Shown one piece after another: positions 8,425 through 17,158 of a stretch of DNA of 64,000 bases; the stretch's first letter is position 1, and each line of letters starts with the position of its first letter. The DNA is from Flagellimonas meridianipacifica (GTDB taxonomy: Bacteria; Bacteroidota; Bacteroidia; Flavobacteriales; Flavobacteriaceae). A program made the translations under genes and the position numbers. The notes beneath the pieces were generated by a model. That model searched no databases. It was not told the DNA's origin and saw only the letters and a list, made by a program, of their open reading frames with translations. Location: the NCBI RefSeq assembly GCF_003001695.1, contig NZ_PVYX01000002.1:310001-374000 (forward strand), in the 5' to 3' direction.

Positions 8425-11391
8425 ATGCAAAATAAAGGACTTATAAGGCTTTTCGCAATCCTTTTTGGTGTGGTAAGTATCTATCAGCTTTCCTTTACGT
8501 TTATCACAAGTAAACTGGAGGGCGATGCTGAAACGTATGCCATTAGCCAAATTTCGGAAGCAGAGGAGGACTATGTAGCTAAGCGTGAGGCTTTAGAAGC
8601 ATCGTATTTGGATTCTATCGGGCCTGCATCTGTTTTCGGATTCACGAGCTACGAAGACGCCAAAACTAAGGAACTGAACAAGGGTCTCGACCTTAAAGGA
8701 GGTATCAATGTGACCCTTCAGATTTCGGTAAAGGATATCCTTAAAGGATTGGCCAATAACACCAAAAATCCTGTATTCAATAGGGCATTGGCTGATGCCG
8801 ATACCGCTTCAAAAAATAGTGATAATACCTATCTGGAACTCTTCTTCGAGGCATTTGATAATATTAAAGGAGAAACCAAATTGGCATCTCCCGACATTTT
8901 TGCCAACAAGGGACTGAGTGATGATATCAATTTTCAAATGACGGATGACCAAGTAAAACCGGTAATTCGAAGAAAGATTGATGAATCCATTGTCTCCGCT
9001 TTTGAAGTATTACGAGAACGTATAGATGGTTTTGGAGTTACACAACCCAATATCCAAAGAGAGGGAAATTCTGGACGTATTTTGGTTGAATTACCAGGCG
9101 CTCGGGACATTGCAAGAGCCCAGGAGCTTCTTTCAAGTACGGCACAATTGGAGTTTTGGGAAACGTATCCTCAAAGCAATCAAAGTTTAGGTCAATTTTT
9201 CGTTAATGCAAATGAGCGCTTAAAAGAAATTCTGGAGCCAGAAGAGCAGGAAGAAGAGGTTTCAAAACCTGAATCTGAGATTGACTCGTTATTATCTGAT
9301 GTTGCCCAGGATTCATTGGATTTGACTCCGGAGGTAAATCCATTATTGAGCAAATTAATTCCTGCGAGCCCAGGGAGCCATGCCATTGCAAGAGCATTGG
9401 TCAGCGATACCGCTGAAATAGGAGGGTATTTAAGAATGCCACAAATAAGAAGGTTGTTACCGAATGACGTACAGTTTGCAAAATTCCTCTGGGAGAGACC
9501 AGCAAAAGATGTTGAGGTAGCTGAACTTTACGCATTAAAGTCCAATAGAGATGCAGTGCCACGTATCAGTGGCGACGTTGTTTCAGATGCACAAGATACT
9601 TTCGACCAGTTCAATAAGCCTGCGGTAAGCATGACGATGAATACCCGAGGTGCGAAGGAATGGGAGAAGTTGACAGGGGACGCTTTCAATAACCAAACCG
9701 GTATTGCCATAGTTCTTGATAATAAAGTATACACCGCTCCCGGAGTTTCCACAGGACCTATTTCAGGTGGTCGTTCTGAGATTACGGGTACGTTTACCGT
9801 AAATGAAACGAAGGATATTGCTAATGTATTAAGAGCAGGTAAACTTCCTGCTTCTGCGGAAATAATTCAATCTGAGGTGGTTGGACCATCTTTGGGTCAG
9901 GAAGCCATTGATAGTGGTTTTATGTCCTTCATGATTGCTATGGGCTTTGTCTTGTTATGGATGATTTTCTACTATGGCAAAGCAGGTATTTTTGCTGACA
10001 TCGCCTTGATTTTCAACATAGTTCTGATTTTTGGCGTATTGACCAGTCTTGGTGCAGTACTTACTTTACCTGGTATTGCGGGTATTGTATTGACTATCGG
10101 TATGTCAGTGGATGCCAATGTTCTTATTTTTGAAAGAATCAAAGAAGAATTGGCGCGTGGAAAAGGGAAGGCACAAGCCGTTGCCGATGGATTTAGCAAT
10201 GCGTTATCTTCCATTTTGGATGCCAACATTACTACGGGTCTTACAGCTATTATTCTATTCATTTTTGGTTCCGGACCCATTAAAGGTTTTGCAACAACCC
10301 TTTTAATAGGTATTGTTACTTCCTTGTTCACGGCAATTTTCATTACACGTTTAATGGTGGATTCCTATATCTCCAAAAAGGGAAGAAGCTTGGAGTTCTC
10401 CACACCTGTAACCAAGGGGCTCTTTAAAAATCTCAGCATCAATTTCTTGGGAAAAAGAAAGATTGCCTATGTCATCTCGGCTATTTTAGTTGGAGTAGGA
10501 GCTTTCTCTTTATTCACCACAGGGCTTCAGCAAGGTGTGGATTTTGTGGGAGGTCGTTCTTATCAAATTCGTTTTGAAAAGGCGGTTAATCCTTCTGAGA
10601 TTACTTCGGAACTGAATACTGTTTTTGGAAGCGGAACCAATGTGAAAACCTTTGGGGAAGCGAATCAAATAAAAGTCACTACACCTTATAAAGTGGACGT
10701 AGAAGGTATTGAAGTAGATGCGGAAATCCAGAATAAGCTATATACCTCACTTCAAAAGTATTTACCAGATGGAACATCTTTTGAAGACTTCACGGTAGGT
10801 GCTTCGGAGAAATCCATAGGTGTTTTACAATCTGTAAAAGTTGGACCAACAATCGCGGATGATATTAAAAAGAATGCCTTTTTGGCCATCATTGGTTCTT
10901 TGGCGGTAGTGTTTTTGTATATCTTGTTCCGTTTTAGAAAGTGGCAGTTTTCTTTGGGAGCTGTTATTGCGGTATTCCACGATGTAATGATTGTATTGGG
11001 TATATTCTCATTGACAGGTAAAATCATGCCTTTCAATATGGAAATTGACCAAGCCTTTATCGCAGCAATCCTTACTGTAATTGGATACTCCTTGAACGAT
11101 ACCGTGGTTGTGTTTGACCGTATCCGGGAAATTGTGACTTTGAAAGGATGGAACAATGGTGAAAACATCAACCAAGCGTTGAACAGTACTTTGAGTAGAA
11201 CATTGAATACCTCCCTTACTACTTTGATAGTACTTTTGGCTATCTTCGTTTTTGGTGGTGAAAGTTTGAGAGGATTTATGTTTGCAATGATTATTGGAGT
11301 ATTGGTTGGTACCTATTCGTCGGTATTTATCGCAACCCCAATCATGTTTGATGCCCTGAAAAAGAAAATAGGTTCTTTGGCTACGGCCTAA
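8425..11391 (+). CDS. secDF: Fused protein-export membrane protein SecDF
   Basis: 988 residues; SecD and SecF are one chain, as is normal in Bacteroidota. The complex uses the proton gradient to help SecYEG pull preproteins across the inner membrane. The SecD half has an N-terminal TM segment, a large periplasmic domain (LNKGLDLKGGINVTL, ERIDGFGVTQPNIQ), and a membrane block with SVDANVLIFERIKEE (Asp at 563). The SecF half starts near residue 670 (SINFLGKRKIAYVIS) and carries GYSLNDTVVVFDRIRE (Phe897-Asp898). An acidic, low-complexity linker at about 272-300 (EEQEEEVSKPESE) inside the periplasmic part is a lineage insertion. About 12 TM segments. Own promoter and terminator. Confidence 0.96.
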   Translation: MQNKGLIRLFAILFGVVSIYQLSFTFITSKLEGDAETYAISQISEAEEDYVAKREALEASYLDSIGPASVFGFTSYEDAKTKELNKGLDLKGGINVTLQISVKDILKGLANNTKNPVFNRALADADTASKNSDNTYLELFFEAFDNIKGETKLASPDIFANKGLSDDINFQMTDDQVKPVIRRKIDESIVSAFEVLRERIDGFGVTQPNIQREGNSGRILVELPGARDIARAQELLSSTAQLEFWETYPQSNQSLGQFFVNANERLKEILEPEEQEEEVSKPESEIDSLLSDVAQDSLDLTPEVNPLLSKLIPASPGSHAIARALVSDTAEIGGYLRMPQIRRLLPNDVQFAKFLWERPAKDVEVAELYALKSNRDAVPRISGDVVSDAQDTFDQFNKPAVSMTMNTRGAKEWEKLTGDAFNNQTGIAIVLDNKVYTAPGVSTGPISGGRSEITGTFTVNETKDIANVLRAGKLPASAEIIQSEVVGPSLGQEAIDSGFMSFMIAMGFVLLWMIFYYGKAGIFADIALIFNIVLIFGVLTSLGAVLTLPGIAGIVLTIGMSVDANVLIFERIKEELARGKGKAQAVADGFSNALSSILDANITTGLTAIILFIFGSGPIKGFATTLLIGIVTSLFTAIFITRLMVDSYISKKGRSLEFSTPVTKGLFKNLSINFLGKRKIAYVISAILVGVGAFSLFTTGLQQGVDFVGGRSYQIRFEKAVNPSEITSELNTVFGSGTNVKTFGEANQIKVTTPYKVDVEGIEVDAEIQNKLYTSLQKYLPDGTSFEDFTVGASEKSIGVLQSVKVGPTIADDIKKNAFLAIIGSLAVVFLYILFRFRKWQFSLGAVIAVFHDVMIVLGIFSLTGKIMPFNMEIDQAFIAAILTVIGYSLNDTVVVFDRIREIVTLKGWNNGENINQALNSTLSRTLNTSLTTLIVLLAIFVFGGESLRGFMFAMIIGVLVGTYSSVFIATPIMFDALKKKIGSLATA

Positions 11392-11411
11392 GATTTTGAT
11401 AAAATTGATAT

Positions 11412-11440
11412 AAAAAAGGCCGCTTTAAGCGGCCTTTTTT
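11412..11440. terminator. Bidirectional terminator between secDF and the minus-strand block
   Basis: Perfect inverted repeat AAAAAAGGCCGC / GCGGCCTTTTTT with a short loop; A run on one side and T run on the other. It overlaps the last two bases of the convergent gene at 11439. Confidence 0.85.
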
Positions 11441-11765
11441 ATTTTGGAGGAAGGGACATTACATGTTCATATCCTTTTTGTAACCAGGTACCTATCAGGT
11501 CTTTGTCCTGAAGAAGATTCTGAGGAATCAGGACATACTCGCGCATGGTGGCTCCATAGGATAAAAACGGATTTGCTCCGTAGTTGGCATCAAAGTCCTC
11601 GGTATCCGTTTTAGATAATCGAATGCCTAATTCCCCCGCCTTGTTAACTTGGGAAAACATATGTCCATTTGCCGAAGTATAGGGCATGGTTTTTCCCTTT
11701 CTTTCAAAATTGGGATTTTTTGCTACCACCTCATCCAGTATTTGTATTACCTCTTCCCTTGTCAT
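11439..11765 (-). CDS. Conserved small protein, TfoX-N-like fold (tentative)
   Basis: 108 residues, no signal peptide or membrane segment, so cytosolic. The pattern GKTMPYTSANGHMFSQVN, then GELGIRLSK, then SYGATMREYVLIP and a C-terminal helix LQKGYEHVMSLPPK resembles the N-terminal domain of TfoX/Sxy or MmcQ/YjbR-type small proteins. It is the last gene of a pair, starting 2 bases after the stop of the PLP decarboxylase, so the two are surely cotranscribed. Function not known; the family link is by eye. Confidence 0.6.
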   Translation of the reverse strand: MTREEVIQILDEVVAKNPNFERKGKTMPYTSANGHMFSQVNKAGELGIRLSKTDTEDFDANYGANPFLSYGATMREYVLIPQNLLQDKDLIGTWLQKGYEHVMSLPPK

Positions 11766-11767
11766 TA

Positions 11768-13237
11768 CTATGCGATTAATTGCTTTTTTTGAACAATCAT
11801 TTTTTCTGCAACCTCTCGGATGACTTGCAGGAGGTAGTCCGTGGTCTCTTCCGATTTTCTATGGTTGATAAAACAAGCACGGATGGCATAATCCCCCTTG
11901 AGTTGGGTTCCCATAATAAACACGCGACCATCTTTTTCTAGTTCGGGCATCAGTAGACGGTTAAACTGGACAATCTCTTCTTTTGATTCCATGTTTCCAA
12001 CGTACCTGAAACAGGAAACTGCTAATTTGGAATCGGCGACCAGTTCAAAGTCTTCTGATTTTTTTACCTGTTCATTAAGGTAATCCGTCAGGTCAATATC
12101 CTTTTGTATCATGGCCCTTAACCTTTTCATGCCATAGGCTTTTATGCTCATCCATACCTTGAATGCCTTCGCGTTTCGTGATAACTGGAAATAATGCTCA
12201 TTGTATTCCAAGCGATTTCCATCGTTAGCCAGCTCGGTATCCAAATACGCAGCTTTCTTATAATAAGTCCTACGTAGATTATCCCAATTTCGGACTAACG
12301 TACATCCTCCTTCAAAGGGCTGGTAGAGCCATTTATGAAAGTCGATGGCAATGGAATCTGCGAGCTCCATACCCTTATATTCCAGTTTCAAATCGTCCAA
12401 TAATGCTGCTAATGCCCCATAGGCTCCATCTACGTGAAACCACATATCATATTGTTTTGCCAGTTTGGATAGGCTTTCCAAATCATCAATCGCTCCCGTA
12501 TTTACGGTTCCTGCATTCCCTATGATGCAAAAGGGCTGCAGACCTTGGGCCAAATCAACCTTAATTTGATTTTCCAATTTTTCCAAGTCTATTTGAAATG
12601 AAGCATTCGTTGTGATTTTTCGCAAATGGTTTGTACCGATGCCTAAAAGCTCAACGCTTTTATCCACACAGCTATGGACTTCTTCCGATGCGTAAACCAC
12701 AAAGGGTTTCATCCCAAAGAGTCCTGTTTTCCGAATTCCTTCTTTTTCGAAGAAGACATTTCTTCCCACGGTTAATCCGGTCAGGTTCGCTGCGGAGCCT
12801 CCGCTCACCAAAACTCCACCGGAATCCATTGGGAATCCCAACATCTGAGCGGTCCAACGAATTACACGTTTTTCAATCTCGTTCATGGCTGGAGCCAAAT
12901 GCCACTTCGTCTGATTTTGGTTAATGGTATTGGCCAACTTTTCGGCAATAATAGCCATTTGGTTCCCTCCTGACATTACGTATGCGTACATGTGAGGTCC
13001 TAAGTTGCCTGTTGCCGTATTAAGCACTTTGGTTTCTACCTCATCCAGAAGTTTTGAAGGGTCTAAACCTTCTTCAGGAAGTTCTTCATCAAACCACTGT
13101 TCTACTTCTTTTTGTGGATGGTCGTTGTATCCTTTTTGGTTATGAATATTTTCAAATTGCCTTAGGACCAGTTCACTGCTTTGATTCAAAAGCTGTTTGA
13201 ATTCACCATTCGAAAAATCAAGGGTCTCTTCGCTCAT
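11768..13237 (-). CDS. PLP-dependent group II amino-acid decarboxylase
   Basis: 489 residues. The signature SIAIDFHKWLYQPFEGG with Lys302 as Schiff-base lysine, the VSGGSAANLTGL cofactor segment and VDGAYGALAAL (Asp-x-Ala for the pyridine ring) place it in the aromatic-L-amino-acid / glutamate / aspartate decarboxylase superfamily. A long N-terminal region (1-80) matches the swapped dimer arm of the group. The substrate cannot be told from sequence; candidates are aromatic amino acids, aspartate or 2,4-diaminobutyrate. Cotranscribed with the small protein after it. A TATCTTTA box 35-45 bases before the start is a possible weak promoter. Confidence 0.88.
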   Translation of the reverse strand: MSEETLDFSNGEFKQLLNQSSELVLRQFENIHNQKGYNDHPQKEVEQWFDEELPEEGLDPSKLLDEVETKVLNTATGNLGPHMYAYVMSGGNQMAIIAEKLANTINQNQTKWHLAPAMNEIEKRVIRWTAQMLGFPMDSGGVLVSGGSAANLTGLTVGRNVFFEKEGIRKTGLFGMKPFVVYASEEVHSCVDKSVELLGIGTNHLRKITTNASFQIDLEKLENQIKVDLAQGLQPFCIIGNAGTVNTGAIDDLESLSKLAKQYDMWFHVDGAYGALAALLDDLKLEYKGMELADSIAIDFHKWLYQPFEGGCTLVRNWDNLRRTYYKKAAYLDTELANDGNRLEYNEHYFQLSRNAKAFKVWMSIKAYGMKRLRAMIQKDIDLTDYLNEQVKKSEDFELVADSKLAVSCFRYVGNMESKEEIVQFNRLLMPELEKDGRVFIMGTQLKGDYAIRACFINHRKSEETTDYLLQVIREVAEKMIVQKKQLIA

Positions 13238-13309
13238 AGTTTTGTTATCAAATGAGATTTAAAGATACGGGTAATTGGATTTTCAAGCCATTAAAGATAA
13301 TGGGTCTTT

Positions 13310-14779
13310 TTAAGCATGTTCTTTGACTTTGGCAAAAACCTCCAACCAAGAAATCAACTGGCTGAAAAGTGTAAAATTCTGAATAACTCTGGACTGCCCA
13401 TTAAACCCCCATTTATCTCTTTCTTTAGGATGATTGAGCATATAAGCAAGGGCTTTCGAAAGACTTTCAATGTCCGTGGGATCTTCATTTATCAATCCTG
13501 TTTTTCGATGCTCTACCTGAAACTTTAGTCCAGCGGCTGCAGAAACCAGTAGTGGTTTTCTTTTCCACATACCTTCGGTAGCGGTTAATCCAAAACCTTC
13601 TTGAATGGAATTTTGAACAATAATACTGGATGCACGTTGGAGCGCATTGACTATCAGTGCATTTTCCTTGGGATTGTCTAGGGGAAGCAATAAAATGGCA
13701 ATGTCATTTTGCATATCCCTATCCAATTCTTGGTAGGCTTCCGTAAGCTCCCTCAGAACCTCTTGACCTTCTGGATCATCGGAAACAAAAGCGGGGTCTG
13801 GACCACCCATGACCAATAAAGTCATTTTGATTCTTTTGTATTCAAGACTTTCAGGGTCTCCATGCTTTAGATTGTCTTTTTTCATTTTGATGAAAGCATC
13901 CATCAATTCCTTAAAGCCTTTTAATCTATCCCATCTCGAAATCTCTGTTACGAAGGGGCGATATATGAGATTAAGTTTACTGGTCTGGTTTGGTGGTCCA
14001 AAGGAACCATCGGGTAATATTCTTCTAACTAAATGATTATAGCGATGGTATAAAATTGCCTCATGATCATCGGTTATGCCTGATTGATACAGAATACCAA
14101 TGGATTTATGCAATTGGAGCGCCCTGTTTTTATGACTTAAAGGGTCGATGGCTGGCGGGATAATACTAGTCTTGCTTTTTAATGATTTTGGCACATAAGC
14201 CGGTAAACTAAAAATAAAATGGTCGTAATCATCCGTGTAGAGAGATAAAAATTTCCAAACCGAATCAGTGACCTCAGTATCTTCTTCCAGTCCAATATGA
14301 CAACGCCAAATAATAGGTACCTTTTTTATTTTTTTAATCATTGCAGCCAAGGGCATGGGCTGGGGGTCATGCACTACCACAATATCACCATCATTAATAA
14401 GTTCCAACGCTTTTGTAAGGTTCTGCTTGTTTACGGCCTCGTAGACTTCCCTATCTGCCTCGGTAAATTTCCCGTCACCACTTCCATGTATAGCATTGTG
14501 AATTCGTTTAGTGAGGTCGAAAAACGCATCTTCCTTGGCTTCAATAACCAACCATTCTATGGAAACTCCGAGTTCACGAAGGATACGCATTTGACTGGGA
14601 AGCATTTCAGCAACCCCTCCACCGATAGCTGTGGAATTGATCATCCAAATGGTTTTCCCTTCAATTGAGGCAATGGCATCTTTGGTCTGCTCAAGAAAGT
14701 TTAGGACCAAAGAGTAAAGGGAACCATAGGCTTTATAATCGTTAAGTTTGGCACCGGGTTTTACCTGAATCTTTTGCAT
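13310..14779 (-). CDS. GT4 glycosyltransferase, trehalose synthase (TreT)-like
   Basis: 489 residues, cytosolic. The N-terminal Rossmann half has MINSTAIGGGVAEMLPS (sugar-nucleotide glycine loop) and VVVHDPQPMPL; IWRCHIGLEE follows. The C-terminal half has PFVTEISRWDRLKGF, the QNSIQEGFGLTATEGMWKR motif with the EX7E glutamates typical of GT4 retaining enzymes, and a LINEDPTDIESL donor-site segment. This combination is that of trehalose glycosyltransferring synthase (TreT) and trehalose phosphorylase, which join an NDP-glucose to glucose (or cleave trehalose). Use in stress protection is therefore likely but inferred. No other trehalose gene is next to it. Starts 74 bases from the ModF-like gene in the same direction. 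Confidence 0.8.
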   Translation of the reverse strand: MQKIQVKPGAKLNDYKAYGSLYSLVLNFLEQTKDAIASIEGKTIWMINSTAIGGGVAEMLPSQMRILRELGVSIEWLVIEAKEDAFFDLTKRIHNAIHGSGDGKFTEADREVYEAVNKQNLTKALELINDGDIVVVHDPQPMPLAAMIKKIKKVPIIWRCHIGLEEDTEVTDSVWKFLSLYTDDYDHFIFSLPAYVPKSLKSKTSIIPPAIDPLSHKNRALQLHKSIGILYQSGITDDHEAILYHRYNHLVRRILPDGSFGPPNQTSKLNLIYRPFVTEISRWDRLKGFKELMDAFIKMKKDNLKHGDPESLEYKRIKMTLLVMGGPDPAFVSDDPEGQEVLRELTEAYQELDRDMQNDIAILLLPLDNPKENALIVNALQRASSIIVQNSIQEGFGLTATEGMWKRKPLLVSAAAGLKFQVEHRKTGLINEDPTDIESLSKALAYMLNHPKERDKWGFNGQSRVIQNFTLFSQLISWLEVFAKVKEHA

Positions 14780-14853
14780 ACTGTAACGTTTGTCTGTTGG
14801 TTTTCCTTTAAGATAGGAAAAACCCGGAGACTAAACAGAGCAGAAGTCATAGT

Positions 14854-16101
14854 TTATGGTTTCTTTGTTATTCCAGATGAACCATTTACTGAAGGGATAA
14901 GTTCTAGAACGGACATGGGATCGAGATTCTTTTCAACCCGATGCGAAACAAAAACAAGGGTAGAGGTGCTTTGCTTTGCAATTCTGTTTACCAAGTCCAC
15001 AAAGAAAGCTGCATTTTTATCATCCAGTCCAGCGGTGGGTTCATCCAAAATTAAAAGAGGTGGATGTTTTATCATTGCGCGTGATAACATCACGAGTCGT
15101 TTTTCTCCATTGCTCAGCTCCCTGAACTGAACATTTTTTTTATGCTCCAATTGGATAACATGAAGCCAAGACATAGCCAATCTCAATTCTGCATCCGTAG
15201 GTTCTTGGTAAAGCCCTACCGAATCATGTAACCCGGACACAATCATATGTATTACTTTATGGTATCCTCTGAATTGGTCAATCATCGAGGGAGTGAAGTA
15301 TCCGATATGTTCTTTAATGTCCCAAACGCTTTCCCCACTACCTTTTTTTCTTCCAAACAAGGTCAGGTCTTGGCCATATCCTTTATGATTGTCCCCGGTC
15401 ATTAGAGTCAATAAAGTAGTTTTTCCACTGCCATTGGGCCCGATGAGTTGCCAGAATTCATTTTTCCGGATAGTCCAATTGATTTTTTTGAGAATACATC
15501 GTTGGTCATAGCTTACCGTGACATTTTTGAACTCAACCAATTTCTCTTCCAAAATGGAATTATTTTCATGCAAAGGCGGAGGAATATCTCCCAATGCATT
15601 GGAATTATCTTTTTTGGTCAAAGACTTTAATGCTTCAGTATTCTCAAGTGGTAAAAACTCACCTTTAGAAAAGGCTAAAAGGAGATTTGTATCTGAAAGT
15701 ATATCTTCAGCTCTATTCAACAGTTGAATAAGTTTCACAGATTCTGAAATGGTATGTAGACTTTTCCGTAGTTCTTTTTGGAACGCAACATCCAGATTAT
15801 CGAAAGGATTGACCAAAACTAAGAAATCAAGGTTCTGACCCAGAACATGTTCTAACAAAGCCTTTTTTCGCTCACCACTACTCAGCGACCGGAGCGGTTG
15901 AGGTCTTTTGGTTGCAAGTTCCCTTAAATCGTGTTGTTCTTCTTCCCAAATAAAGCGTTCAATTTCGGTATTTGAAAAAATCGCACCTTTTTTCGATGAC
16001 AAATCCCCAAAGTATTCTTCAGGAATGCCCTTTTGAATTTGGAATGCCAACTGTTCTATTTGCGATTGGTTATCCACAAAAATGGCATAGTGTCTAGGCA
16101 T
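14854..16101 (-). CDS. ModF/PhrA-like double ABC ATPase with a degenerate first half
   Basis: 415 residues without membrane segments. The C-terminal ATPase is complete: GPNGSGKTT (221-229), signature LSNGEKRLV, Walker B LLILDEPTAGLD, switch His in FVSHR. The segment GYGQDLTLFGRKKGSGESVWDI is split-identical in layout to E. coli ModF, so the family is clear. The N-terminal half is unusual: it has a signature motif SLSSGERKKALLE and a Walker-B-like LVLVNPFDNLD with Asn in place of the Asp-Glu, but no Walker A at all, and is about 70 residues shorter than ModF's first domain. The true role of ModF (molybdate-linked or photorepair-linked) is not settled; no modABC genes are nearby. Confidence 0.8.
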   Translation of the reverse strand: MPRHYAIFVDNQSQIEQLAFQIQKGIPEEYFGDLSSKKGAIFSNTEIERFIWEEEQHDLRELATKRPQPLRSLSSGERKKALLEHVLGQNLDFLVLVNPFDNLDVAFQKELRKSLHTISESVKLIQLLNRAEDILSDTNLLLAFSKGEFLPLENTEALKSLTKKDNSNALGDIPPPLHENNSILEEKLVEFKNVTVSYDQRCILKKINWTIRKNEFWQLIGPNGSGKTTLLTLMTGDNHKGYGQDLTLFGRKKGSGESVWDIKEHIGYFTPSMIDQFRGYHKVIHMIVSGLHDSVGLYQEPTDAELRLAMSWLHVIQLEHKKNVQFRELSNGEKRLVMLSRAMIKHPPLLILDEPTAGLDDKNAAFFVDLVNRIAKQSTSTLVFVSHRVEKNLDPMSVLELIPSVNGSSGITKKP

Positions 16102-16140
16102 ACTCTTCTGAAGAAAAAACTTAAATAATGAAAGTAGCGA

Positions 16141-16665
16141 TTATGACTGATTCACCCTAAAAATATGAACTGGATTATCTCTATAGCTCGTAGTTTTATC
16201 CAATTTCATCCCATTTTTAATGGCTACTTTTTGGGAAGGCACGTTATCAATATGAATAATGGAAATAAGCGATTCAACCAGATTATTACCAAAAGCATGG
16301 TTTTTACATTTTTGTGCGGCTTCAAATGCAAGTCCCTTACGCCAATAATCCGGTAATATGGAGTACCCAATTTCTACCTCTTCATTGTTGTCAATGGTTT
16401 GAACCAAAAGTCCACAAAGACCAACCATTTTGGAGTTTTCCTTTAGAACAAGTGCGTTCATTCCTCCCAAATTATGCTCGTAGCGTTCAAAAATACGGTC
16501 AAATTGTTGTTGGCAGGCCACTTTGGGATTGGAGGGTAAACCTTCCCAATATTGGGATGATAGAGGCTCCTCGTGAAAGGGAAGCCACACATCAAAATCG
16601 GCAGGAACCACCTTTCTAAATAGCAACCTATCCGTTGACTGTCCTTCTAGAAGATAATTTTGCAT
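16141..16665 (-). CDS. GNAT family N-acetyltransferase (RimJ/RimL type)
   Basis: 174 residues. TDRLLFRKVVPADFDVWLPF at the N terminus is the usual opening of the RimJ/RimL-like acetyltransferases; VEIGYSILPDYWRKGLAFEA is the acetyl-CoA pyrophosphate loop region and SQKVAIKNGMKLDKT the typical motif B end. It would transfer acetyl from acetyl-CoA to an unknown amine. The start abuts the stop of the DUF192 gene (no gap), so it belongs to the lgt-DUF192-GNAT transcript. Confidence 0.85.
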   Translation of the reverse strand: MQNYLLEGQSTDRLLFRKVVPADFDVWLPFHEEPLSSQYWEGLPSNPKVACQQQFDRIFERYEHNLGGMNALVLKENSKMVGLCGLLVQTIDNNEEVEIGYSILPDYWRKGLAFEAAQKCKNHAFGNNLVESLISIIHIDNVPSQKVAIKNGMKLDKTTSYRDNPVHIFRVNQS

Positions 16666-17148
16666 TTATATCTTGTTGAATGCAATACTATCTCCAACTT
16701 TAAGTCCCCAGACATCGGATAATCCTCCCTTTACCTCCAAAACATATTGTACCGGAACACCTGAAGGCAGGCTGCTTTCATCAAACGGGGTTGTGTTTTT
16801 TTGAAAGCTGGCAATTTTAAGGTTCTCGTCAATGTAAATAATGTCCAAAGAAAATTGGGTGTTTTTCATGTAAAAAGAATGCTCCGCGGCTTCTTTAAAA
16901 ACGAAAAGCATCCCCTGGGAATCTTCCATGCTTTCCCGGTACATCAATCCAGTTTGGGTTTCATATTCCGTATCCGCAATTTCAATATCCAACTGAGCAA
17001 GTACTTTTCCTGATTCGCTTTGGGTAATGGTAAGCTGCCCTTCCTTGGTGAATGCAATGGATTCGGTTTTAATTTCCTGTTTGTTTTCAGTCTTACAGGA
17101 AGCGAAAAACAGTAGAACAATCAAAATAGACTTTAAGACACTTCGCAT
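16666..17148 (-). CDS. DUF192 family lipoprotein
   Basis: 160 residues from the ATG at 17146-17148; an upstream start at 17199 would overlap the end of lgt and spoil the signal peptide. Residues 1-17 form a lipoprotein signal with lipobox FFASC. The mature domain shows DUF192 motifs: ETQTGLMYRESMEDSQGMLF, HSFYMKNTQFSLDIIYID, and PVQYVLEVKGG. DUF192 proteins are small beta-barrel-like exported domains of unknown function. It lies 10 bases after lgt, the enzyme that would lipidate it, and directly before the GNAT gene. Confidence 0.88.
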   Translation of the reverse strand: MRSVLKSILIVLLFFASCKTENKQEIKTESIAFTKEGQLTITQSESGKVLAQLDIEIADTEYETQTGLMYRESMEDSQGMLFVFKEAAEHSFYMKNTQFSLDIIYIDENLKIASFQKNTTPFDESSLPSGVPVQYVLEVKGGLSDVWGLKVGDSIAFNKI

Positions 17149-17158
17149 AAAAATCGGC

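Noticed and set aside
12631-12924. Plus-strand frame rich in Arg and Ser opposite the PLP decarboxylase
   Set aside because: Shadow of a fully conserved enzyme; no promoter or start signal.
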